NCBI GenBank assembly: GCA_024638765.1
Contig: JAHEJT010000035.1
Location: forward strand, 1-35,818
Length of the DNA stretch: 35,818 nucleotides
Source of the DNA: Verrucomicrobiales bacterium
GTDB lineage: Bacteria; Verrucomicrobiota; Verrucomicrobiia; Verrucomicrobiales; DEV007
Reading direction: 5' to 3'
In this document: piece after piece, positions 7,617-14,279 of the stretch
How positions within the stretch are numbered: the first letter of the stretch is position 1
How the letters are laid out: each line of letters begins with the position of its first letter
The notes under the pieces: model-generated
Database searches by the model: none
Told to the model about the DNA's origin: nothing
What the model saw: only the letters and a program-made list of their open reading frames with translations
Made by a program: the position numbers and the translations under genes

Positions 7617-8951
7617 TCAGGTCTTGGGACGAGTTGCCAGCGCGAAGCAGGCCAGTTCGCCGTCGAGCGTTTTCACGAACAGATGGCCACCCGCAGCGAC
7701 CACATGGGGCCAGGCCATGTCGTCGAAGATCCCGCGTCTCTCAGACAAGCTGATGCACTTTTTCGGTGCGCGTTTCGCGGTCTCGAAGAGGGAGAGATCC
7801 CCGCCGTTTCCCCAGACGACGAGGCGATCGTCCGCAGTCACAAAGCACGATCCGGCATCGCCGATATTGCCTCCGGCCCACTCCAGGTCTCCGGAGTCGA
7901 AGTCGACGCAGAAGATGCCGCGGTTCGCGAAGTAGATTTTGCCGTCGTGAATCACGGGGGTGCAGACGCCGGTGGGGTATCGATTGCGCCAGACTTCGCG
8001 CGCGCCGTTTTTCAAATCGATGGACAGCCGCGCCATGGCCATCTGGTTGTATCGTGAGGAGACCAGCAAATCACTGTCCTGCACTGCGATCCCGGCGATG
8101 GTGTTTGAAAAATCCGTTTTCCATTCGAACTCCGCGACCGTTTTTCCCGCGTGCGCGGCGTCGAGGCGGATCACCAGCACGTGCCAGGAAGTCGCCACAG
8201 CGAGACAGGGAACGCCCGCCACGGTGATTGGCACGAGGCCGCCGGTATGCCCGGCGGGATCTCGGTTTTCCGATTTCCAACGGACTTCACCGGTCCGCTG
8301 ATCGAAACCCATCACGCATCCACGTTTCGGGTCGCCGACTTCGACAATGACCCAGTCCCCGAACGCAAAGGGTGCGGTGGTGTATCCGTAATCGCGCAGG
8401 GTGTTCTTGCGCTTTGTGATTTGCGGGCGCCGCGGGACATCAAAATCGTCGTAGAGATTCCGGTGCCAGAGCTTTTTCCCGCCGGCGCCGGCGTCCCAGG
8501 CATGGAGATCGCCGTCGCAGCCAAGCGTGAAGAGCATGCCGGATTTTTCGTCCAGTTCGGGCGTGGCGGTCGTGCCCCGGTACATTCTTTGATCGCCCGT
8601 GGCCCGGCGGCCGTAGTTTGGAGCCGGGTAACGCTGCGACCAGCGCACTTTCCCGCTGGCGGCATCCAGGCAGGAAACCACGTCGTGTCCGTCGCGCCAG
8701 CCGACGATGTAAAGATTGTCTTTAGCAATGACGGGAGAGGACGCGCCTTCACCGACGTTCGATTGCCACGCGTTTTCCTTCGGAGGCCATGCGCCGGTCT
8801 CCCAACCGGAATCTTCCGCGATGACTCCGTCGCGTTCGGCGCCGCGCCAGTGCGGCCAGTCCGCAGCGCGGAGGGGACCGGCGCAGGACAGGAAGAGAAG
8901 AAGGAGGGCGGCTTGTGTCTTTGCGGCGGGATTGCGTAGGATGGGAGCCAT
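7617..8951 (-). CDS. secreted PQQ-like beta-propeller repeat protein
   Basis: 444 residues with a clear signal peptide (hydrophobic AALLLLFLSC, likely cleavage after GPLRA), so the mature protein would start ADWPHWRG, a start common among Planctomycetes/Verrucomicrobia propeller proteins. Repeats of the form SCLDAASGKVRWSQRY, HAWDAGAGGKKLWHRN, MGFDQRTGEVRWKSEN and CVDFDSGDLEWAGG show the AxDxxTGxxxW blades of a PQQ/WD40-like eight-bladed propeller. There is no dehydrogenase cap and no obvious PQQ ligand set, so it is probably a structural or binding protein outside the cytoplasm. The start codon lies in the palindrome CCATGG, which also holds a possible plus-strand ATG. Confidence 0.88.
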   Translation of the reverse strand: MAPILRNPAAKTQAALLLLFLSCAGPLRAADWPHWRGAERDGVIAEDSGWETGAWPPKENAWQSNVGEGASSPVIAKDNLYIVGWRDGHDVVSCLDAASGKVRWSQRYPAPNYGRRATGDQRMYRGTTATPELDEKSGMLFTLGCDGDLHAWDAGAGGKKLWHRNLYDDFDVPRRPQITKRKNTLRDYGYTTAPFAFGDWVIVEVGDPKRGCVMGFDQRTGEVRWKSENRDPAGHTGGLVPITVAGVPCLAVATSWHVLVIRLDAAHAGKTVAEFEWKTDFSNTIAGIAVQDSDLLVSSRYNQMAMARLSIDLKNGAREVWRNRYPTGVCTPVIHDGKIYFANRGIFCVDFDSGDLEWAGGNIGDAGSCFVTADDRLVVWGNGGDLSLFETAKRAPKKCISLSERRGIFDDMAWPHVVAAGGHLFVKTLDGELACFALATRPKT

Positions 8952-8965
8952 GGATTACGGAGGGG

Positions 8966-9001
8966 AAAAGGACGGAAAGGACCTAAGGGACGAAAAGGAC
9001 G
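8966..9001 (+). repeat. left arm of inverted repeat framing four-helix-bundle gene
   Basis: A purine-rich tract in which GGAC recurs every 9 nt (AAAAGGACGGAAAGGACCTA and onward). Its reverse complement appears at 9600-9635 with about 30 of 36 positions identical. Confidence 0.75.
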
Positions 9002-9018
9002 GGAGGAAGTCCGTCGTG

Positions 9019-9594
9019 ATGGAGGAGGCTTCCGGGTTCATACCGAAACATGGCGGGTACCGGAAACTCTATTCTTATCAGAAAGCGGAAATTGTCTACG
9101 ATGCCACGGTGTATTTTTGCCGCCGCTTCCTGGAGAAGCGCGACCGCACCTACGATCAAATGGTGCAGGCAGCGCGATCCGGGAAGCAGAACATCGTCGA
9201 GGGCAGCCAAGTATCCGGCACTTCGAAAGAGTTCGAGCTCAAGCTGACCAATGTGGCGCGCGGCAGCCTCGAGGAGTTGCTGGAGGACTATCGCGATTTT
9301 CTTCGCACACGGGGCCTGGAGGAATGGAGCGCAGATCATCCCCATGCGCAACGGCTCCGGGAACTGAATCGCGTCCCCAATACCGATTACGAGACCTTTC
9401 GCAAGGGCATTGAACACCCTGATCCGGCGATCTGTGCCAACGTCATCCTGGGTCTCGTCAAGGTGACCAACTACCTCCTCGACCGCCAGATCAACACCCT
9501 GGAGAAAGCGTTCCTGGAAGAGGGCGGACTCCGCGAAGCCATGACCCGTGCCCGCATCTCACGACGTAACGATCAAAAGAGAAATCGTCCCTGA
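9019..9594 (+). CDS. four-helix-bundle suffix domain protein
   Basis: About 191 residues, all helical. YRKLYSYQKAEIVYDATVYF, then RTYDQMVQAARSGKQNIVEG, then SGTSKEFELKLTNVARGSLE and ELLEDYRDF are the hallmarks of the S23/IVP-like four-helix-bundle family; the extra C-terminal part (TFRKGIEHPDPAICANVILG, then VKVTNYLLDRQ) is the longer suffix form. Molecular function is unknown; relatives include proteins encoded in 23S rRNA intervening sequences. I chose ATG 9019 because AGGAAG lies 9 nt upstream and because the in-frame ATG at 8950 would translate the flanking repeat (residues like KDGKDLRDEKDGRK) and share bases with the divergent PQQ gene start. The 8950 start remains possible (AGGA 8 nt upstream). 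The gene sits inside inverted repeats. Confidence 0.85.
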   Translation: MEEASGFIPKHGGYRKLYSYQKAEIVYDATVYFCRRFLEKRDRTYDQMVQAARSGKQNIVEGSQVSGTSKEFELKLTNVARGSLEELLEDYRDFLRTRGLEEWSADHPHAQRLRELNRVPNTDYETFRKGIEHPDPAICANVILGLVKVTNYLLDRQINTLEKAFLEEGGLREAMTRARISRRNDQKRNRP

Positions 9595-9599
9595 CCCGG

Positions 9600-9635
9600 C
9601 GTCCCTTTGGTCCCTTCCGTCCTTTCCGTCCCTTA
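9600..9635 (-). repeat. right arm of inverted repeat framing four-helix-bundle gene
   Basis: Reverse complement reads TAAGGGACGGAAAGGACGGA and onward, matching the arm at 8966-9001 at about 30 of 36 positions, with the same 9-nt GGAC rhythm. It lies just after the four-helix-bundle stop codon, between two convergent genes. Confidence 0.75.
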
Positions 9636-9658
9636 AATCGTGCCCCCAAAACGTCACC

Positions 9659-10504
9659 CTACTTCCTCACCGCCGTCATGAACCCCCGATCCGCGATGGT
9701 CTCCTGGTAGGGCCCCACCTGGAAACCCAGTTCTGACAGAATGGAGCCGTACTCCGCCGGGGTGTAACATTTGCCCTGGGTCATGCTCATAAGCAGCGCG
9801 GAGTATTCCGCGACGGGGAGGGGACCGGTTTTGTCGTCGTGAAGGAAAGCCTCGTGAATGACGAGCAGTCCTTCCGGATGGAGCGCGTCCGCGGATTTTT
9901 CCAGGAGGACACGCACTTCCGGGAAATCCCAGTCGTGCAGCAGATTGGAAAGCAGCAGGATGTCGGCGTCCTCGGGCCAGGGGTCCAGGAACATATCGGC
10001 GGTGACGATCTCGATGTTTTCCTCCAAGCCGTGCCTCGCGATTTCCTTTCGCGCAATGGCGTCCACGGGAGTCTGTTCCACGACGACGCCTGACAACAGC
10101 GGATGCGCGGCCACCAGGGTGCTGGTGTAAATACCCGATCCGCCGCCGATATCGAGGACGCGCGTCCGATCGCCGAGCAGCGGCGCGAGCGATTTGGCAA
10201 GGGCCTGCCCCAGGGCCAGGCCGCGACAGTTCATCAGCGCGGTGAAGCCTTCGGCAAACTCCTCCGAGTGCATGGATTCGTGCCAATCGGCTCCCTCTTC
10301 CTGCGCTTGCCAGTTGGCGGGTTTCCCGGTGCGCAACACCTGAAGATAGTCCTGCACGATCGGACTGTCTTGAATCGGCGCGTAATAGGGACCCAGGAAC
10401 CAGGGGGATTCTTTAACCAGGTGTTCGCGCGCGAGCTGAGTCAGCGTGTGCCGATCCTCCGAGTCCGTGGAAATAAAACCGCTGGCGCGGCAAAGCGTCA
10501 GCAA
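9659..10504 (-). CDS. SAM-dependent O-methyltransferase (small-molecule, plant-type)
   Basis: Class I methyltransferase. Counting from TTG 10504, the SAM-binding motif VLDIGGGSGIYTSTL is at 116-130, the acidic post-I residues at VVVEQ, and LLSNLLHDWD at ~184-193 carries the His that serves as general base in the O-methyltransferase_2 family (acetylserotonin/caffeate type). Such enzymes are homodimers that methylate hydroxyls on small aromatic or polyketide-like substrates; the substrate here is unknown. The family needs an N-terminal winged-helix dimerisation domain, which is encoded in frame upstream of 10504 (see next entry), so the TTG is a fallback start and the true protein is probably ~340-354 residues. 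It lies 19 bp downstream of the sulfatase stop when the extended frame is counted. Confidence 0.8.
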   Translation of the reverse strand: MLTLCRASGFISTDSEDRHTLTQLAREHLVKESPWFLGPYYAPIQDSPIVQDYLQVLRTGKPANWQAQEEGADWHESMHSEEFAEGFTALMNCRGLALGQALAKSLAPLLGDRTRVLDIGGGSGIYTSTLVAAHPLLSGVVVEQTPVDAIARKEIARHGLEENIEIVTADMFLDPWPEDADILLLSNLLHDWDFPEVRVLLEKSADALHPEGLLVIHEAFLHDDKTGPLPVAEYSALLMSMTQGKCYTPAEYGSILSELGFQVGPYQETIADRGFMTAVRK

Positions 10505-10723
10505 GACATCCGCGGGACGCGCCGCGAAATCGAACTGTCTGCAAACGGCACCTGTGCCGGCGCCGGGGTTTGCTTCGAGCCACGTAAAGAGGTCGAGGTG
10601 CAGGATCGCCGTCGCGAGAAGTTCGGCGGCGTATTGGCGATCCCGGTATCGGAGGATCTGGGCCGGGTCGGTCGCTGGGGGAGTGGTAAGATAAGAACTG
10701 ATGGCTGGATGGGGTTGGATGAC
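10505..10723 (-). other. in-frame N-terminal dimerisation domain of the O-methyltransferase without a canonical start
   Basis: The frame is open from a TGA at 10726-10724 and reads TTPPATDPAQILRYRDRQYA, AELLATAILHLDLFTWLE, then RQFDFAARPADVLLTLCRAS, the expected winged-helix dimerisation domain. No ATG, GTG or TTG occurs before 10504. Possible explanations are an ATC start (10702 or 10720), a one-base indel linking to the out-of-frame ATG at 10736, or a lost start codon. Confidence 0.7.
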
Positions 10724-10742
10724 TCACGCGATCCATGGCAGC

Positions 10743-12200
10743 TCAGTTGAGGCCGAGATCATTATCCCGAATCTCCCGCAACTTGGCGGCGAGCTTCGCT
10801 TTGAATTCATCGACCACCGCGACGTGCCCGGGATCTTCCGCCAGGTTGGTGTATTGCTCGGGATCCTTTTTTACATTGAAAAGTTCGATGCCGGCGGAGG
10901 CGTCCTCGCCGTATTGGATGTAGGCCCATTTGTCTTCCCGGAGAAGGAATCCTTTGCGCGAGGGGGCGACGCTGAAAGCGGCGTCGCGGACTTCATAATC
11001 GGGGTCATCGAGCATACGCGAGATGTCTTTGCCCTGGAGGCGTGAGGGAATTTCCAATCCGCAGAGACTGGAAATCGTAGGGTAAAGATCCAACAGTTCT
11101 GTAAGCGAGTGGCACACCGCCGGTTTCTTTCCAGGCACACTGATGATGAGCGGGACGCCTGAGGATTCGTCCCGGAGGCTGACCTTGGCCCAGAAGTCGT
11201 GCTCGCCGAGGTGGTAACCGTGGTCGCTGGTGAAAATGACGATGGTTTCGTCCCTGAGGCCCGCCTGATCCAGGGCATCCATGACCTTGCCGACCTGGGC
11301 GTCCATGAAGGCGACGGAGGCATAGTAGCCGCCGACGGCCTTCTTTTGCCGGCGGATATTCATCTTCATGTTCTCGCTCGTCTTGTAGTTGATGCCGGCC
11401 TTGGGGATGTCGTCCCAGTCGCCCTCCACTTTCTCGGGCAGGACCATTTTCTCGTAGGGGAGGAAGGGCTTGTAATATTTGCGCGGGGCGACGAAGGGGA
11501 CGTGGGGGCGGACGAATCCGACGCCGAGCCAGAAGCGTTCGTTCTTGTGTTTGTCGATGAGTTCGACGGCCTTAGCAGCTGTTTTTCCGTCCGAGTGGAC
11601 GAGGTCGTCGCCATCGGCTTCGACGACGACAAAGGTGTTTCCGCCGACGGCGGGTTTCTTGCCGTCGGGATTGTTCTCGAGAGTTTCACCGTCACCGGGA
11701 GCTTTCCATTCAGGACCCTGGCTGTTGAAGCGTTCCGTCCAGGAAAACTCGTCGTCAGCCTGGTCGTCGCCCTTCTCGATCCCGCCGGGCACGCCCATGT
11801 GGTAGATTTTGCTGACGCGGGCGGCGTAGTAACCCGCGTTTTTAAAGTGCTGCGACCAGGTGGCGCGGTCGCCGATCTGGGCGCGAGGATTTTTGTAGCC
11901 GGTCACACCGGTTGCGTGAGGGTAATAGCCTGACATGAAGGACGCGCGCGAAGGACCGCAATAGGTGCCCTGGCAATAGGCGCGCGTAAAGCGGGTGCCA
12001 CGGGCGGCAATGGCGTCGATATTCGGAGTCCGGCAGACCTTGTTGCCGTAACAGGACAGCGCTGTCGCGGTCAGGTCGTCGGAGATGATGAAAAGCACAT
12101 TGAACTGTGTATTTTCGGTCGCCGTGGCCTGGGCGTGGAGCGTGGAGCCGGCCGTGGCGATCCAGGCGAGGGACAGGCTGAGAGCGAAGGGGATCTTCAT
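10743..12200 (-). CDS. secreted sulfatase, iduronate-2-sulfatase-like
   Basis: 485 residues with a signal peptide (ALSLSLAWIATAG, cleavage near LHAQA). Metal ligands start at SDD (40-42). The formylglycine motif is CGPSR with Cys81, and the C-terminal metal site is TSDHGYHLGEHDFW (~325-338). The sequence around it (DDLTATALSCYG, TPNIDAIAARGTRFTRAY, GFVRPHVPF) resembles iduronate-2-sulfatase-type S1 enzymes (SulfAtlas S1_7-like), which remove 2-O-sulfate from uronic acids. It probably acts in the periplasm or outside the cell on sulfated glycans. Cys81 requires conversion to formylglycine by a maturase not present in this window. Subfamily is by recollection of motifs only. Confidence 0.9.
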   Translation of the reverse strand: MKIPFALSLSLAWIATAGSTLHAQATATENTQFNVLFIISDDLTATALSCYGNKVCRTPNIDAIAARGTRFTRAYCQGTYCGPSRASFMSGYYPHATGVTGYKNPRAQIGDRATWSQHFKNAGYYAARVSKIYHMGVPGGIEKGDDQADDEFSWTERFNSQGPEWKAPGDGETLENNPDGKKPAVGGNTFVVVEADGDDLVHSDGKTAAKAVELIDKHKNERFWLGVGFVRPHVPFVAPRKYYKPFLPYEKMVLPEKVEGDWDDIPKAGINYKTSENMKMNIRRQKKAVGGYYASVAFMDAQVGKVMDALDQAGLRDETIVIFTSDHGYHLGEHDFWAKVSLRDESSGVPLIISVPGKKPAVCHSLTELLDLYPTISSLCGLEIPSRLQGKDISRMLDDPDYEVRDAAFSVAPSRKGFLLREDKWAYIQYGEDASAGIELFNVKKDPEQYTNLAEDPGHVAVVDEFKAKLAAKLREIRDNDLGLN

Positions 12201-12397
12201 GGGGGAGAGCGTAACACAGCCTTTCGGATGATCGTCACTGGAAAACCGGGGTTGGATGTCCGTGCCCCGGCGCCCGCAGCTAGAGATCAGCGAGTTCCCC
12301 GCGATTTGAGCCCTCGCTTGCTTCCGGGGGCGAAGCGGTGTATTCTCCTCACTATTCCGGGGAGTTTCCCTCCTCTGCCGGAATTACTTTAGTCACG

Positions 12398-12619
12398 ATG
12401 CGTCCAGATAGGGAAACGAGGATCGAGGGGAGATTCGAGGGCTGGAATCCCAATAAGATTTACAAGCTCGCCGACGGGTCGAAGTGGCGGCTGGCGAAAC
12501 CGAAATCGACTCAATGCGCGCGCTTGCGTCCCACTACGCGGATCTGGCGGTACGAGCGCAAATACTTCATGGAACTCGTTGAGAGCGGCGACTTTGCCGA
12601 GGTCTTCCAAGTGCTTTGA
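12398..12619 (+). CDS. small conserved-looking protein, 73 residues, function unknown
   Basis: Starts MRPDRETRIEGRFEGWNP and continues NKIYKLADGSKWRLAKPKST. The pattern G-x-F-x-G-W ... L-x-D/N-G-x-x-W is that of a small beta-barrel domain seen in uncharacterised bacterial proteins, and the end (RYERKYFMELVESGDFAEVF) fits two closing strands. No signal peptide, cysteine motif or catalytic residue set is seen. It stands alone, on the opposite strand to both neighbours. A start at GTG 12338 would add 20 unlikely residues. I regard it as real because codon use and the domain pattern are coherent; its role is unknown. The 197 bp before it (12201-12397) show nothing recognisable. Confidence 0.6.
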   Translation: MRPDRETRIEGRFEGWNPNKIYKLADGSKWRLAKPKSTQCARLRPTTRIWRYERKYFMELVESGDFAEVFQVL

Positions 12620-12670
12620 AGGCGGGGTGGGAGCAGGATGTTTGGAGACCGGTTCGAATTCTCCAGAGGC

Positions 12671-12717
12671 GAAGGTAGGGCGACGCGTCCCGCGGAGCCG
12701 CGAGTAGGAGCAGGAGG
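12671..12717 (+). repeat. 47-bp dispersed repeat, copy 1
   Basis: Begins GAAGGTAGGGCGACGCG, with a CCGCGGAGCCGCG core, and matches 32354-32400 at 43 of 47 positions. It lies just after the GH130 stop codon (minus strand) and is partly self-complementary, resembling a REP-type intergenic repeat. Confidence 0.8.
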
Positions 12718-12719
12718 GC

Positions 12720-14279
12720 TCACCGCAGTGCCGCGAGAAGTTCCTCCAGATCCACCGTGGCAACGGTGGTAGCGTAATCGCTCATGGCGTAAGGGATGAT
12801 CACCCGGCCGGCGTGGACCATGAACCCGCAGGTGTAGACCACATTAGGAACGTATCCCTCCCGCTCGTTGCCCATCGGCTCGATGAGGGGCTCGCGAAGC
12901 CGGCCGATCACGATGGAAGGATCATCAAGATCCAGAAGCATGGCGCCGATGCAATATTTACGCATCGGTCCCACCCCATGCGTCAAAACGAGCCAGCCTT
13001 CGGGTGTTTCCACGGGTGAACCGCAATTTCCTATTTTGTTTAACTCCCAGGAGTGGACCGGCTTGGCCAGGGGAATGGCGTCGTGCCAGAAATGCACGTT
13101 GTCGGAATACATCAGGAACATGCTCTCACTGTCCATGCGCGAGAGCATGGCGTAGCGGCCGCCGATACACCGCGGGAACAGTGCCATTCCTTTGTTGCGC
13201 ACGCCCTTCCCGTTCAGCGTGCTCATTCGAAAGCGCCCGAAATCAGAGGTCTCCAGGAGCTGTGGAATGGTGGCATCTCCGTCCCATGCCGTGTAGGTCG
13301 CGTAATAAATCTTCTTCCCGGAATCTTCCTCAAAGAGCACGAATCGCGCGTCTTCGATCCCTTGGCGCTCGATGGGAGCGACCGGGAATACGATGCGTTG
13401 CGAGAGGGGCACGGAACGATCGAAATGAATCTCGTAATTCGAATGCGCCAGCCATCGAATTTTTTCCGCGATCTCCTCTTCTCCGTGACCCCAGGCGTGC
13501 GTTTTCGCTCTTTCCGCTTTGATGCTTTCTTCAAGGTCCACCATTGCGAAGCGCGGTCCGAGGCGGTCCATGATCCGGGCGGTAAAGCTGTCCGCCACAT
13601 CAATCTCAAGCAGTTTCTGCCGGAACATGGCTTTCTCATAGACCTGGTGTGTGATATGGGTCGCCGTGGTAACGTAACCCGCCGCGGGATCGATGTTGAT
13701 ATTGCCTTCTCCGTCGACCATCCCGCAGCGGAACTCAATTGATGAGATGTGTCCCTCACCGGTGGCCCTGAGGCTGAGGACAACCCGGAGTGAGTTTTTC
13801 GAGACGCCCGACTGATCGGGATGAGGGACGATGGAGGGATTGAAAAGCGCCGCGGATTCCAGGGCGTATTCTCCGATAAAGTAGGCTCCGATGAGGAGAC
13901 GGTGTTCCCATGTCGGTTCGTAGTCCTCCGGCAGGAGATGCCTCACTTGACGGAAACTATCGGAGAGCAGGCCTTCCAGATCCCGATGCCGGCCCTCGAA
14001 TTCCGCGAAGACCCTGCCGAGGTCGATGGCGGCCCTCTCTTGCGAGAGCGCCACGATGCCGCGGAGAATTCGCTGGGTCTTGTCTTCGCTCTCCGGCAGA
14101 AACGGTTTGAGGACAACCCGGCCGCTATCCGGCTTTAGACAGATCGAAGTGCGCTGCGGCTGCACCCGGCGATTTTCTGAATCCGTGGCGACTTCCGCGG
14201 GCAAGGACTCCAGCGCGGCATTGGCAGCACCGCCGTCTCCCACGGTGCCCTGGCTACTCTTACCCTTTATCCCGGACAT
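12720..14279 (-). CDS. GH130-family beta-mannoside phosphorylase/hydrolase-like protein
   Basis: 519 residues from ATG 14279 (MSGIKGKSS), preceded by AGGAAG 9 nt upstream; an ATG at 14360 would overlap the upstream gene by about 100 bp. The C-terminal ~390 residues form the five-bladed propeller of GH130: QGIEDARFVLF carries the E-D-x-R acid (Asp at about residue 310), GVRNKGMALFPRCIGG is the LFP strand, and GNCGSPVETPEGWLVLTHGV, REGYVPNVVYTCG and YAMSDYATTVATVD are the remaining family blocks. GH130 members cleave beta-mannosides with phosphate, or hydrolyse beta-1,2-mannosides. An N-terminal extension of ~130 residues precedes the propeller. No signal peptide, so it is cytoplasmic. It overlaps the GT4-toroid gene by 20 bp, which suggests translational coupling. 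Exact specificity unknown. Confidence 0.85.
   Translation of the reverse strand: MSGIKGKSSQGTVGDGGAANAALESLPAEVATDSENRRVQPQRTSICLKPDSGRVVLKPFLPESEDKTQRILRGIVALSQERAAIDLGRVFAEFEGRHRDLEGLLSDSFRQVRHLLPEDYEPTWEHRLLIGAYFIGEYALESAALFNPSIVPHPDQSGVSKNSLRVVLSLRATGEGHISSIEFRCGMVDGEGNINIDPAAGYVTTATHITHQVYEKAMFRQKLLEIDVADSFTARIMDRLGPRFAMVDLEESIKAERAKTHAWGHGEEEIAEKIRWLAHSNYEIHFDRSVPLSQRIVFPVAPIERQGIEDARFVLFEEDSGKKIYYATYTAWDGDATIPQLLETSDFGRFRMSTLNGKGVRNKGMALFPRCIGGRYAMLSRMDSESMFLMYSDNVHFWHDAIPLAKPVHSWELNKIGNCGSPVETPEGWLVLTHGVGPMRKYCIGAMLLDLDDPSIVIGRLREPLIEPMGNEREGYVPNVVYTCGFMVHAGRVIIPYAMSDYATTVATVDLEELLAALR

Noticed and set aside
8941..9018. N-terminal extension of the four-helix-bundle protein from ATG 8941 or 8950
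   Set aside because: It would translate the purine-rich repeat and overlap the divergent PQQ gene start; ATG 9019 has a better-placed AGGAAG site.
12640..12670. tRNA T-arm-like GGTTCGAATTC
   Set aside because: No acceptor, D or anticodon arm surrounds it; the bases form at most a short GGAGA/TCTCC stem.
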